Positions 19,026-28,300 of a DNA stretch of 56,067 nucleotides are shown in pieces. The DNA lies in contig NZ_BDQX01000196.1 in NCBI RefSeq assembly GCF_003112455.1, positions 44,850 through 100,916 on the forward strand, written 5' to 3'. Positions within the stretch are counted from its first letter, which is position 1; each line of letters opens with the position of its first letter. This stretch comes from Paenibacillus agaridevorans (lineage in GTDB: Bacteria; Bacillota; Bacilli; Paenibacillales; Paenibacillaceae). A program made the translations under genes and the position numbers. Below the pieces are notes generated by a model. The model made no database searches. It was given only the letters and a program-made list of their open reading frames with translations, and was not told where the DNA came from.

Positions 19026-19658
19026 ATGCCCGAATACAGACCGCAGCCCACGCAACATCTCCAGCCTTCTGGCCCATGGCCGCCGCCGCATCGTCGCAGC
19101 ACCAGAGGAAAAAGCAGGAGAATTCGCAATTGGCTGGTTCTTCTCTTCCTATTGATGTTTGTTGCCTCCATGCTTGCAGTCCGCACAGACGAACTCGGCA
19201 GAATACTGCCGTTTGTACAAAAAGACGCACCGCCCGTCACGGGTCTTCATCCCGTCGTATTAGCCAAGAGCAAAGAACTTGTGGAAGAAAGCGCAAAGAT
19301 CGGCATCGGAATTCTTATTACCGACGACTTCAGAAGCCATGCCGATCAGGATACGCTGTTCGAGCAGGGACGGACGGCAAAAGGTCCCGTCGTCACTCAT
19401 GCGCGCGGTGGCGAGTCCTATCACAACTACGGACTCGCGATCGATTTTGCTTTGAAGACAAAGAAAGGACAGGTCATCTGGGATATGGAATATGACGGAA
19501 ACAGAAATGGGGAACCAGACTGGCTTGAGGTCGTAAACATAGCAAAGGGGCTGGGGTTCAGCTGGGGCGGCGACTGGAAGGGCTTCAAGGACTATCCTCA
19601 CCTGCAGATGGATTTCGATTATTCGATCAGCGAGCTGCAGAGAGGGTATCGGCCGTAA
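19026..19658 (+). CDS. Membrane-anchored M15-family peptidoglycan peptidase (CwlK/VanY-like)
   Basis: This 210-aa protein has a Pro-rich, basic cytoplasmic N-terminus (1-35), one membrane helix at about 35-52 and an extracellular M15 domain. The zinc-site pattern is visible: SYHNYGLAIDF supplies H133 and D140, and HLQMDF near the C-terminus supplies H192. The preceding R..ADQ..LF.QGR segment is typical of CwlK-type L-Ala-D-Glu endopeptidases and VanY-type D,D-carboxypeptidases. It should therefore cut peptide stems of peptidoglycan at the outer membrane face. Substrate (L,D- or D,D-bond) cannot be told from sequence alone. The start follows TTAGGAG at 8 nt. It precedes the SPFH/zinc-ribbon module by 137 bp and may be transcribed separately. 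Confidence 0.87.
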   Translation: MPEYRPQPTQHLQPSGPWPPPHRRSTRGKSRRIRNWLVLLFLLMFVASMLAVRTDELGRILPFVQKDAPPVTGLHPVVLAKSKELVEESAKIGIGILITDDFRSHADQDTLFEQGRTAKGPVVTHARGGESYHNYGLAIDFALKTKKGQVIWDMEYDGNRNGEPDWLEVVNIAKGLGFSWGGDWKGFKDYPHLQMDFDYSISELQRGYRP

Positions 19659-19684
19659 ATCCTATAAAACCCTCAAAAATACGA

Positions 19685-19707
19685 GTTCAAAAAGTCCGGT
19701 TTTCAGC
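19685..19707 (+). repeat. 23-nt fragment of the dispersed multi-hairpin element
   Basis: These 23 bases match exactly, in reverse complement, the 5' edge of the multi-hairpin element inside the ABC operon (36247-36269). Only this edge is present. It lies about 90 bp before the SPFH gene. Confidence 0.6.
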
Positions 19708-19795
19708 AAAGTTATAGCCCTCAGCCTCGATTTCGATTACTATAGTAGGAGATTATGTTGGGACGATTCTCCAACTATTTAAAGAGGTGACAGTA

Positions 19796-21022
19796 ATGGC
19801 ATTAATCGATGTTGTCAAATATGATGGTCCTTCCGATGTGTATGCCTGGAAATTCCCGGATCAAGAGTTGGGAACATGGACCCAATTAATCGTTAATCAA
19901 TCCCAGGAAGCCATCCTGTTTAAAGGCGGCAAAGCGCTGGACAGCTTCGGGCCTGGCCGGCATACGCTAAGCACGGCGAACATTCCCATTCTTAATCATG
20001 TCATTAACCTGCCTTTCGGCGGCAAATCTCCTTTCACGGCCGAGGTCTGGTATGTCAACAAGGCCAGCTCGATCGATATTAAGTGGGGAACGAGTACGCC
20101 GCTCCAGATTAAAGATCCGAAATACAATATTATCGTTCCGGTGCGCGCATTCGGCCAGTTCGGACTGACCATCGAGGACAGCCGCAAGTTTTTGCTCAAG
20201 CTGGTCGGCACGATGCGAGAATTTAACAGGGAAGAGCTGAGCCGCCATCTGCGCGGCGTCGTCATGATGAACATTACGGGGATTCTGACGAGTTATTTGA
20301 TCCAGAAGGGAATCAGCACGCTCGAGATCAACGCGTTCGTACGGGATCTTTCCACGCACGTGGAGCACGAGATTGCGGTGGAGCTCCAGGATTTCGGCAT
20401 TAAAGTACATAATTTTTACTTTGAAAATATTAACGTGCCCGAGGACGATCCTTCCATCTCTCAACTGCGCAAGGTGCTGAACAAACGTTTGGAGATGGAT
20501 GTCGTCGGCTATTCGTATCAGCAAGACCGCTCTCTGAGCATATTGGAAGGAGCCGCAAACAACTCCGGCGGCATGCAGCCGTTATTTATGAGCGCCAGAA
20601 TAGGAGATTCGCTTGGCAACGCATTTGGCCCCCAAATGACGCAAGTGGCAGGAGCCATGGACGTGGCACCGCCCGGGATATCCTGTTCGGGCTGTCACAC
20701 GACGAATATGCAAGGCGCGATGTTCTGCAGCGGCTGCGGCAAAAGCTTGACAGCCCCTGCGACGCCGCCCCCTCTTACGGTGCTTCCGCACAATTGCGAC
20801 AAATGCGGCAAGCCGCTGGTCGCGGGAGCGAAGTTCTGCGCGCATTGCGGCGACCGATACCATGCCTGTCCGTCTTGCGGCGCCGATACCCCAGAGGGCA
20901 GCTCCCACTGCAGGGAGTGCGGAACTTCCCTGCCCAAGCCTTGCGTGAGCTGCAAAGAGACGATTGACGGCGGCGCGCGCTTCTGCAATCATTGCGGCGC
21001 CGCTCAAACGCAGGGAGGATAA
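19796..21022 (+). CDS. SPFH-domain protein with four C-terminal zinc ribbons (YdjI-like)
   Basis: The start is ATG 19796, after AGAGGTGA at 6 nt; an upstream in-frame GTG overlaps that site and is rejected. In the 408-aa product, residues 1-255 resemble the SPFH-like core of Bacillus YdjI (MALIDVVKYDGPSDVYAWKF, VRAFGQFGLTI, FGIKVHNFYFENINVPEDD). Residues 297-400 carry four CxxC...CxxC zinc ribbons: C297/C300-C311/C314, C334/C337-C348/C351, C358/C361-C372/C375 and C383/C386-C397/C400. YdjI belongs to a SigW-controlled B. subtilis operon tied to cell-envelope stress. Here the first gene of that operon, a PspA homologue, is absent, and I found no SigW-type TGAAAC box upstream. The role inferred is membrane-associated scaffolding. 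The gene is followed after 6 bp by membrane-protein partners. Confidence 0.85.
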   Translation: MALIDVVKYDGPSDVYAWKFPDQELGTWTQLIVNQSQEAILFKGGKALDSFGPGRHTLSTANIPILNHVINLPFGGKSPFTAEVWYVNKASSIDIKWGTSTPLQIKDPKYNIIVPVRAFGQFGLTIEDSRKFLLKLVGTMREFNREELSRHLRGVVMMNITGILTSYLIQKGISTLEINAFVRDLSTHVEHEIAVELQDFGIKVHNFYFENINVPEDDPSISQLRKVLNKRLEMDVVGYSYQQDRSLSILEGAANNSGGMQPLFMSARIGDSLGNAFGPQMTQVAGAMDVAPPGISCSGCHTTNMQGAMFCSGCGKSLTAPATPPPLTVLPHNCDKCGKPLVAGAKFCAHCGDRYHACPSCGADTPEGSSHCRECGTSLPKPCVSCKETIDGGARFCNHCGAAQTQGG

Positions 21023-21028
21023 GCCGAC

Positions 21029-21766
21029 ATGAGGTCCAGAAACTATGCGCCGATTGCGGCGTTTATCGTCTTCATTGCCATAGCCGTCCTTACATTGGTA
21101 ATCGTATGGACCGCAAGCCCGCTTCCGACGGGAGATGTGCGGTCACTGGCCGCATTATTCGCCTTGCTGTTGGCAGAGACAGCCGCATGGCTGTACGTCT
21201 CGCGGCTTCTTCGAGGCGAGCTTCGCTCCTCAATCGCCGCCTTTGCGGCATTCGGCTATGTGGTTGCGGCTTATTGGCTGGGTACCATTATAGCGGCTTT
21301 TCTTGTCTTTCTTCCGGCCGTGCTCTACTTGAGCATCCAGGCGCTGCTGCTAGTTGGAGCGGCTTTAGCGGGAGCCATTCTGTATTTATCGAACAACCAC
21401 ATCAGCGGCGGCGAGCGCAGGGACGAACGTCGCACCGCCGATTGGAATGAGCTGCTAAGCGACGCTCAGCGAGCCAGAGATATGCTTCAGCTATGGAACG
21501 AGGGAGAGCGACGTTTGCTGGCGAAGGAGATGGACAAACTGGTCGACTCCATCCGCTATAGCGATCCTGCGACCGTGACCGAGCTTGCTACCGTCGAATA
21601 TACGCTTCAGATCGACTTGCGTCTGCTGACGGATAAACTAGAATCCCGAAGCGGAGGGAGCGCCGCCGAGCAAGCCGCCTCCGTTCCCGAGCTGCGCCGC
21701 GCCATCATCGGTCTTAATAATGACATCAAACAAAGAAACCGGCAGCTAGCGGCAAGCAAAGGTTAG
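21029..21766 (+). CDS. Four-helix membrane protein with coiled-coil tail (YdjH-position)
   Basis: ATG 21029 follows GGGAGGATAAGCCGAC and begins 6 bp after the SPFH gene, so translation is probably coupled. In 245 residues there are about four hydrophobic helices (8-28, 38-60, 66-88, 89-118), then a soluble Glu/Arg/Leu-rich segment of about 120 residues with heptad-like character (LLSDAQRARDMLQLWNEGE, ELRRAIIGLNNDIKQRNRQ). That tail could do the job of the missing PspA-like coiled coil, but this is a guess. I do not recognise a named family. The operon setting links it to the SPFH/zinc-ribbon envelope module. Confidence 0.75.
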   Translation: MRSRNYAPIAAFIVFIAIAVLTLVIVWTASPLPTGDVRSLAALFALLLAETAAWLYVSRLLRGELRSSIAAFAAFGYVVAAYWLGTIIAAFLVFLPAVLYLSIQALLLVGAALAGAILYLSNNHISGGERRDERRTADWNELLSDAQRARDMLQLWNEGERRLLAKEMDKLVDSIRYSDPATVTELATVEYTLQIDLRLLTDKLESRSGGSAAEQAASVPELRRAIIGLNNDIKQRNRQLAASKG

Positions 21767-21781
21767 GAAAGGAGAAACGAC

Positions 21782-22327
21782 GTGCGCGTTCTCGGAGCTA
21801 TTATGTTTATCGTTGGGGTATTGGCGACCGTAACGATGTTTCTGCCCGTGCTCATATTTATTTTTATTGAAAATGACGACATGGCTACTAAAGTTGCGGC
21901 AGCTATTATTTTATTGATTTTTTTAGGAACCCCCTGTTTTCTGCTTATTTTTTTCGGAGTCCGATTGTTTCGAAGAAAGAAACCAGCAGTTGAAGCTCCT
22001 CGTCCCTACGTTCCGGAGCCTCCGACGGCTGCTCGGCCTGCAAGACCGGCACCGGCACCGGCGCCTCCATCCGACTCTTATTCGAGCTATGAACATAGCA
22101 ATAACGCACCGGATCAAGTGGATGAGTGGTTGGACACTTTAAACAGGCGGGCCAAGGAATTGAACCAACAACGAAAAGCATCTTCCAGGTCGACTTCGGA
22201 GACTTCGGCAGCCCCTTCTCCTCCTCCCGAGCCAAAGACGGCCGTATGCAAAAACTGCGGCGCCTCCAAAAATGTGGCCGGCGGAGAAAAGGCCATTTGC
22301 GATTATTGCGGCACTGTCCTGAGCTAA
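21782..22327 (+). CDS. Two-helix membrane protein with C-terminal zinc ribbon, paralogue 1
   Basis: A GTG start at 21782 follows GGAAAGGAG. The 181-aa protein has two N-terminal membrane helices (about 4-29 and 37-60), a basic stop (RLFRRKKP), a Pro/Ala-rich low-complexity linker (75-155) and a single zinc ribbon at the end (VCKNCGASKNVAGGEKAICD, then YCGTVLS). The ribbon is on the cytoplasmic side if the helices form a hairpin. The next gene encodes the same architecture with a near-identical ribbon, so the pair arose by tandem duplication. Its ribbon resembles the zinc ribbons of the SPFH protein in the same operon, suggesting a shared partner. Confidence 0.75.
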   Translation: MRVLGAIMFIVGVLATVTMFLPVLIFIFIENDDMATKVAAAIILLIFLGTPCFLLIFFGVRLFRRKKPAVEAPRPYVPEPPTAARPARPAPAPAPPSDSYSSYEHSNNAPDQVDEWLDTLNRRAKELNQQRKASSRSTSETSAAPSPPPEPKTAVCKNCGASKNVAGGEKAICDYCGTVLS

Positions 22328-22356
22328 ATGGCGCTATCTGAGAGAGGAGGGACATC

Positions 22357-22833
22357 ATGCGCGTATGGGGCACGATTATGTTAACGATTGGCATTATTAT
22401 AGGAGCTCTGATCTTTCTTCCTGTATTCATCGGCGTTCTTATTACCGAAAAGGACACGCAAAACGTCAACTATTATTTAACTTTTACGGTTATTTTCTTC
22501 GGTGTTCCCTCCCTTCTTCTTATTCTGTATGGGAGAAAGCTTCGCCGTAAAGGGCAACTGGCAGCAGAAGAAAACTTCCGTCAGCAGCAATTGCGAAACG
22601 GTGCGTCGGAATACGCTGCATTTGGCGACAGGGCAAGGCAAGCTGTACGCCGACCGGCTATGGAGACCATGCAGAACAAACATAACGTTCCGCAAACCGC
22701 ACCGAAGCTGGTTGTACCGAAAGTAACTGCGCCTCCTAAGACGGTCATATGCCGAAACTGCGGCGCATCCAAAAATATGGTCGTCGGACAAGAAGCAGCC
22801 TGCGATTATTGCTCCACCATATTAAAAGCCTAA
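22357..22833 (+). CDS. Two-helix membrane protein with C-terminal zinc ribbon, paralogue 2
   Basis: ATG 22357 follows GAGAGGAGG at 7 nt. The 158-aa product begins MRVWGTIMLTIGIIIGAL, parallel to MRVLGAIMFIVGVLA of the upstream paralogue. It has helices at about 4-29 and 40-60, a basic anchor (YGRKLRRKG), a Gln/Ala-rich linker and a C-terminal ribbon ICRNCGASKNMVVGQEAACD, then YCSTILKA. Spacing and the CxxC/CxxC ligands match paralogue 1, with a Ser replacing Gly after the last CxxC. It is the last gene of the operon; the stop codon overlaps the start of a structured repeat, and a terminator follows. Confidence 0.75.
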   Translation: MRVWGTIMLTIGIIIGALIFLPVFIGVLITEKDTQNVNYYLTFTVIFFGVPSLLLILYGRKLRRKGQLAAEENFRQQQLRNGASEYAAFGDRARQAVRRPAMETMQNKHNVPQTAPKLVVPKVTAPPKTVICRNCGASKNMVVGQEAACDYCSTILKA

Positions 22834-22922
22834 GGTGAAACGGCTGTCGCCATCCTTTAGTGGCGCAGTAAGTTTCATTTCGAGAATTATAGGTCAAGTA
22901 TGGGGAAAACTATTAAAAAAGG
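22832..22922 (+). repeat. Structured two-copy element, copy 1 (candidate RNA)
   Basis: It starts at the stop codon of the preceding gene. A hairpin forms from GAAAC..CTG.CGCCA and TGGCG.CAG..GTTTC, followed by a conserved CGAGAATTATAGGTCAAGTA block. About 90 percent of positions match copy 2 at 34118, apart from a 16-nt deletion near the end. Stem changes are compensatory (CGCCA/TGGCG here, CGCCG/CGGCG there), which supports an RNA structure. Confidence 0.6.
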
Positions 22923-22946
22923 AGCTTTCCAATAAGTCTCAAAAAT

Positions 22947-22992
22947 AAAAAGGTTGGGCGAGAAAACGCAAGGTTTTCCGCACAACCTTTTT
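22947..22992 (+). terminator. Rho-independent terminator after the SPFH/zinc-ribbon operon
   Basis: AAAAAGGTTG pairs with CAACCTTTTT around an inner AAAAC/GTTTT stem. A-runs and T-runs on both flanks could let it act in both directions. Confidence 0.75.
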
Positions 22993-23103
22993 GTGTGCCT
23001 GCTTTTTCAGGAAAGTGGCGATGTTGGTGTCTGCCACTTAACATTCAACCAATACGGGGTGTCCAGCATTCCGTTTTCACTGATTTTTTGGATAGCCATT
23101 TTG

Positions 23104-23249
23104 CCAGGTGCCAGCCTGTTTGGTGAATTGTATATGAATTTTCATACACGTTTGGCCAGGAGCCGGCCTTTTCGGTGAATTGTATATGAATTTTCATACA
23201 CGTTTGGTCAGCCAGGAGCCGGCCTATCATACACACTTACCCCGGTGAA
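23104..23249. repeat. 52-nt tandem repeat array
   Basis: Two near-identical units start at 23122 and 23174 (GGTGAATTGTATATGAATTT...), with degenerate units before and after (GGTGAAA at 23243). Each unit holds an imperfect palindrome, GTATATGAATTTTCATACAC, and an AGCCGGCC block. The array lies between the operon terminator and the 3' end of the convergent monooxygenase gene. Confidence 0.8.
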
Positions 23250-23346
23250 ACCACTTGTGTTGAATTTTGTATACAAGCCTCCGAATAATCGAGCCATAAG
23301 GACAACGGGCTACCTTAAAAGTTCACTTTCGGACAGCCTCTTCTTC

Positions 23347-24381
23347 TTATAACCCCGCAATAATTTCGTACGACCGAACGCGCGCGGCGTGATCGAAGAT
23401 ATGGGCGGCGATCATAATCTCGTCTGCGCCAGTCGCTTCGATGTATTGGGACAGCTTCACCTTCACCGTCGCGGGGCTGCCCGCGATGGAGGAGCCCAAC
23501 TGCTGCTGCAGCATGTATTTCTCCTGCTGCGTCCACAGCGACTCCATATCTTTGACCGGCGGCGGCAGCGGTCCCGGCCGCCCTCTGACAAAGCCCAGAA
23601 ACAGCTGCTGCATGGAGGTAGCCAGATAAGCGGCCTCCTCGTCGGTGTCCGCTGCCACGACGTTTACCGCGACCATCCCATACGGTTCGTCCAGCACGGC
23701 TGACGGCTTAAAGGAGCTGCGATACAACTTCATGGCCGGCACGGTAAACGTTGGAGAGAAGTGGCCAGCGAATGCAAACGGAAGGCCCAATTGCCCCGCC
23801 AGCTGCGCGCTGAAATCGCTGGAGCCGAGCAGCCAAATCGGGATGTCGGCGCCTTCGCCCGGGATGGCGCGAACGGCCATCGCTTTTTCGAAGCTCTGCG
23901 GGTCCATAAACGCTCGCAGCTGCTCCAGCTGATCCGGGAAGTTGCCGCCATTGGTCCCTCTCTCTCCCCGAAGAGCGGTTGCCGTTAGCTGATCCGTGCC
24001 TGGAGCGCGTCCCAGCCCGAGATCGATGCGTCCCGGGAACAGCGCCTCCAGCGTTCCGAATTGCTCGGCAATGACAAGCGGCGCGTGGTTAGGCAGCATA
24101 ATGCCGCCGGCGCCGACGCGAATATGCGAAGTGCCGCCCGCCACATGGCCGATGACGACCGATGTGGCGGAGCTTGCGATGCTTGGCGAGTTATGATGTT
24201 CCGCCAGCCAGTAGCGATTGTAGCCCCAGCTCTCGGCATGCTGCGCCAAATCTAGCGAATTGCGAAGCGACTCCGCGACCGTCCCGCCTTGCACGATCGG
24301 TGCAACGTCCAGAACGGAAAACGGGATGCCATAGGAAGCGTGCGGCTTGTTAGGCTGCGACTGAGGTTCTTTTTTGGCCAT
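23347..24381 (-). CDS. LLM-class flavin-dependent oxidoreductase (luciferase-like monooxygenase)
   Basis: The start chosen is ATG 24381, 9 nt after AGCAGGTG; upstream in-frame GTG and ATG lie inside or too close to that site. The protein of about 344 aa begins MAKKEPQ and carries the bacterial luciferase-like TIM-barrel signatures: [43 protein letters not shown] and [15 protein letters not shown], then a C-terminal [20 protein letters not shown] segment. Members of this MsnO8-type branch (B. subtilis YceB/YwcH group) use reduced FMN, and their natural substrates are mostly unknown. It is a single gene with an inverted repeat over its -10 region, suggesting control by a MarR/HxlR-type repressor not encoded nearby. 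Confidence 0.88.
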   Translation of the reverse strand: MAKKEPQSQPNKPHASYGIPFSVLDVAPIVQGGTVAESLRNSLDLAQHAESWGYNRYWLAEHHNSPSIASSATSVVIGHVAGGTSHIRVGAGGIMLPNHAPLVIAEQFGTLEALFPGRIDLGLGRAPGTDQLTATALRGERGTNGGNFPDQLEQLRAFMDPQSFEKAMAVRAIPGEGADIPIWLLGSSDFSAQLAGQLGLPFAFAGHFSPTFTVPAMKLYRSSFKPSAVLDEPYGMVAVNVVAADTDEEAAYLATSMQQLFLGFVRGRPGPLPPPVKDMESLWTQQEKYMLQQQLGSSIAGSPATVKVKLSQYIEATGADEIMIAAHIFDHAARVRSYEIIAGL

Positions 24382-24409
24382 TATCATGATCACCTGCTGA
24401 CTTTAGAAT

Positions 24410-24432
24410 ACTGTAATTTTATTATATACAGT
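24410..24432 (-). promoter_or_regulatory. Operator-like palindrome over the monooxygenase -10 box
   Basis: ACTGTA-N11-TACAGT (24410-24432) is a perfect 6-bp inverted repeat whose spacer contains TATAAT on the minus strand (24426 to 24421). It lies 29 bp upstream of the chosen start. Spacing of two DNA turns suits a dimeric repressor. No convincing -35 was seen. Confidence 0.5.
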
Positions 24433-25218
24433 TTATGAAGTCAAATTTTCCTTAACGACTTTCCTTACAGGCGGAATCCAGGGAGCGAACAGAATCGAAG
24501 CGACGATAATGCCCAGCAGAGTGCCGGAGATGGACGAAACCACGAACATGCCTAGCTGATTCGTGCTGCCGAAGTAAGTCCATTTAACAATTATGGCGAG
24601 AATAGCGACCGCAAAGACCACGCACCAGTATCCCGTTTTCAAGCCTCGCGAGACGGAAGGTTCGAAGGGAACGTCGCTAGAAGCTTTCTTTAATGTTGCA
24701 ATCATAACTAGGATAATAACGCTAAGGCCAAGCAGCGATCCTCCGTGCTGCAATAGCTTATAAATAGGGAATCCGAGAAGTTCCTCCCTCAGCACTCCCC
24801 ACCTGGATACGAAAAAACCGGACTGGTGCGTAAAGGCATCCACAAACACATGCGAGAAAAAGCCGATCGCAATGGAAACGAGAAGCTTCAAGATATCCCC
24901 GAGTTTCCGTAGACGCCATTCTCTCTCCCGAATCAAATTCCTCGCTCTGCGATCTAATCCGAATCGGCTTGGCAGACAAGTCGCCAGCGGCTCTTTGATC
25001 AGGTAATGGAAAAGTAGCGCCAAGACGCAACTGACAGGCAGCGCAAAAAGATAAAGCCCTTCCAGCGAATGCCCGATCGTCTCTCTTGGCTCGAATGCCC
25101 AAAAATATTCGAAATCGGGCGACATGCTTCCCAGCACGAGTCCAGTCAAACTAAACCAGCCGGGCTTTACCAGCTTGAGCGGAGCCGCATACAGCGGATG
25201 CGCGAACGTAAATGGCAT
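24433..25218 (-). CDS. DUF4184-family integral membrane protein
   Basis: ATG 25218 follows GGAGGTATGAT. The 261-aa protein opens MPFTFAHPLYAAPLKLVKPG and continues TGLVLGSMSPDFEYFW, the characteristic start of DUF4184, with HPLY and SPDFEYF motifs and a later GFFSHVFVDAFTHQSGFF segment. The conserved His/Asp residues resemble those of membrane metal-dependent hydrolases such as YdjM, but no activity is established. About six membrane helices are visible, including 50-70, 105-125, 155-175, 195-215 and 225-250. The gene is divergent from the SNF2 helicase gene, with 132 bp between them. Confidence 0.82.
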   Translation of the reverse strand: MPFTFAHPLYAAPLKLVKPGWFSLTGLVLGSMSPDFEYFWAFEPRETIGHSLEGLYLFALPVSCVLALLFHYLIKEPLATCLPSRFGLDRRARNLIREREWRLRKLGDILKLLVSIAIGFFSHVFVDAFTHQSGFFVSRWGVLREELLGFPIYKLLQHGGSLLGLSVIILVMIATLKKASSDVPFEPSVSRGLKTGYWCVVFAVAILAIIVKWTYFGSTNQLGMFVVSSISGTLLGIIVASILFAPWIPPVRKVVKENLTS

Positions 25219-25260
25219 ATCATACCTCCCGGGAATGTGATGCCTGTCTCCTTATTGTCC

Positions 25261-25281
25261 TCTCATTGTACTATAATGAGA
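25261..25281 (+). promoter_or_regulatory. Putative -10 box with overlapping inverted repeat before the SNF2 gene
   Basis: TATAAT at 25272-25277 lies within TCTCATT-N7-AATGAGA (25261-25281), about 70 bp before the SNF2 start. No good -35 was seen. Confidence 0.35.
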
Positions 25282-25350
25282 TTAACTGTTGCGATGGCGG
25301 AATGCCTTAATCCATATCCATTAACGAACGAAGCGTCAAAGGAGAACATC

Positions 25351-28300
25351 ATGTCCGTTTCACTTACTCGAAATCAAATTATAAACCTGTGCGGCCTGGA
25401 CAACTATGAGAAAGGCGCCGCCTATGCAAGCGAAGGCAAGGTTTCCGTAGAACGCTCCGGCAGCCGTTATTCGGCGACCGTATCGGCCAGTAGGCCTTAT
25501 GTCGTGCATGTCAGGCTTGGAACGGGCGGCAGCGTCGAGCCGGAATGCGGCTGCTTGTCCAGTCTGGCGGAGGATCAGCATTGCAAGCATATTGCCGCAG
25601 CGCTTATCTCTATCGTCGAAGCATCGAGAAAAGGCCGGCTTCGTACAAAGCCCGCGGAGAGCGCAGGCGCCAAAATCTATTTGCAAAGCGCCCCGGATCG
25701 CGAGCTCGTCGAGCATCTGCTTGGGCTGTTTGGCGAAGATACCTCCGTACCCGTCAGCTTCGGAAGCCCCTTGCGAGACGATCGGATGGCGCTTAACGTC
25801 GAATTCGGCATCCTGCTGCTCCCCGCCCGGGACGGCAGGCATACGATCAGCCTGGATATGAAGATCGGGTTGCAGAAGCTTCACCCCGTCCAGCATTTGG
25901 CGGGATTTCTGAGCAGCGTCGAAGAACAACGGGAGTGCCAGACGGCCAAGTCCTTCCGATATACCCCCAAGCAGCATCGTTTCTCTCCCCAGGACGAGCC
26001 TGTCATCGAAGCGCTGGTTTCTTCATTAAGAGAGGACGAACGATACCGCTCCGCCATGGCGTCCGGGGCTCTTCCCTCTTTGGGACAGGGACAGGAGGGC
26101 AACGAGCGTTTCCTTGTCGTTCCGCCGCATAGCTGGGCGAGACTGCTGACCGTGTTATCCCAAGCATCAAACGCAAAAACGGAAGTGTTTGGCGCTCAAG
26201 GAAGAGAACGCTCCAGGCCATCGACCTTCGGCAAGCCTGTGCCAGGTCCTTCGCATGGCCGCTTGCCTCTACAGTTCAAGCTTGATCGTTCCCATGAGGA
26301 TGACGGTTATTCCCTTACGGCCAGCGGCATCAGAGAAGCGATCGTGCTGGAAGTTTACGGAATGGCCTTTATGGGAGGCGTATTCTATCCGCTCCCCTCC
26401 GCCCGCCTTGTTCAGCTGGCCAAGCTGAAGCGGCTGCTGTTTTCCGGGATCCGCGATACGGCCGACGATGAGTCGGTAACAATCGCTGCGGAGCAGATCG
26501 ACCGCTTTATGGACAAAGTCGTGCCCAGCTTAACGAAGCTTGGGGAGCTGCAGCTTGCCCCTGCTGTCGCGGATCGAATCTGGGTACAGCCGCTGAAGGC
26601 GCGTCTCTATCTGGATCGGATTCGCGGGAGACTGCTGGCCGGGCTGGAATTTCAGTACGGCGATATCATCATCAACCCGCTTGAGAACGGGGACAAGCCC
26701 CGTGGATCCGAGCGCATTCTAATGCGAGATTCCGAGAAGGAGAAGGAAATTCTGAGGTTGTTCCAGCAGGAGGGGTTCGTAAAAACAGAAGGCGGATATG
26801 TAATGGAGGGGGACGACGACGAATTTCTGTTCCTGCACGAGATCGTCCCGCAACTGGAAAAGCTGTTGACCGTCTATGCAACGGCGGCCGTTAAGCTCCG
26901 CATCCTTAACGAAACGATCCCGCCCAAGCTGTCTCTTACCTGGGATGAAAAAACGGACTGGCTGGAATTCAAATTCAAGATGGACGGCATCTCCGCGCAA
27001 GAAATCAAAGCGGTCGTAGAGGCGGTCGAAGCGAAAAAGCCTTATTACAAGCTGGCGACAGGCGCTTTGCTGCCGCTTAGGACGGAGGCGTTCGAAGCGA
27101 TGCTGCGCGTCATGAACGGCGTCGGTCTGCATCATCTTGCCCTTCATGGCGATATGGCCAGGGTGCCGATCGGCAAAGCTGCCGCGCTCCTGGATATGCC
27201 GGGGTCCGATGCGGTAAAGCTGGGGCGCTCCCTTAAGGAGCTGCTGGACAGCCTGCGCGATCCCGAGCGGCTCGATTTCCCTTTGCCGGAAGCTCTCGGC
27301 GGCATCTTGAGAGATTATCAGAAGACCGGCTATCAGTGGATGAAGACGCTCGCCGCCTATCGGTTCGGCGGCATTCTTGCCGACGAGATGGGACTCGGCA
27401 AGACGATTCAGAGCATCGCCTTCTTGTTGTCCGTCGCGGATGACATCCGTGCCTCCGGTCGGCCGGCTCTGATCGTATGCCCCGCTTCCCTGATGTACAA
27501 CTGGCGAGGCGAGCTGACGCGATTTGCACCTGGCTTGCGCACGGTCATCGCGGACGGGAGCAAGGAGGAACGGCTGGACGCCTTGGATTGGACGATTGCA
27601 GGCGGTGACAGTGCTGGTGGCGGCGTCAGTCGTGGAAAGCCCGATTTTGATAAGGACGGCGAAGGCGACGGTAGGCCTGACGTCGTTATCGTCTCTTACC
27701 CGCTGCTGCGGCGTGACTGGGAGACGTATGCCGCGCATTCGTTCCATACGCTCATCCTGGATGAAGCCCAGGCGTTCAAAAACGTAAATACGCAGACGGC
27801 CGGAGCCGTACGTTCGCTGAAAGCCGAATACCGCTTCGCCTTGACGGGCACGCCGATCGAAAATCGGCTCGACGAGCTGTGGTCGATCTTCCGGGCCGTA
27901 TTCCCCGCGCTCTTCCCGGATCCTCGAGGCTTCGGAGAGCTAACCCGCGAGGAAGTCGCGCGACGCAGCCGTCCGTTCCTGATGCGCCGGCTTAAGTCCG
28001 AGGTGCTAAAGGAGCTGCCCGAGAAGATCGAGACGCTTCAGAGCAGCGAGCTGCTGCCGGAGCAGAAAAAGCTTTACGCGGCTTATCTCGCCAAGCTGCG
28101 CGAGGATTCGCTCAAGCATCTCGACAACGGCGACGAATTCGGCAAAGCCCGTATCCGCATATTGGCGGGCATTACGCGTCTTCGACAGCTATGCTGCCAC
28201 CCCGCCTTGTTCGTCGAGGGTTATCAGGGCAGCTCGGCCAAGTTCGAGCAGCTTCTGGAGCTCGTCGATCAATGCCGCAGCGCGGGCAGACGCGCGCTCG

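Noticed and set aside
23104..23249. CRISPR-like array
   Set aside because: The 52-nt units are repeated as a whole with no variable spacers, there are only two good copies, and no cas genes are present.
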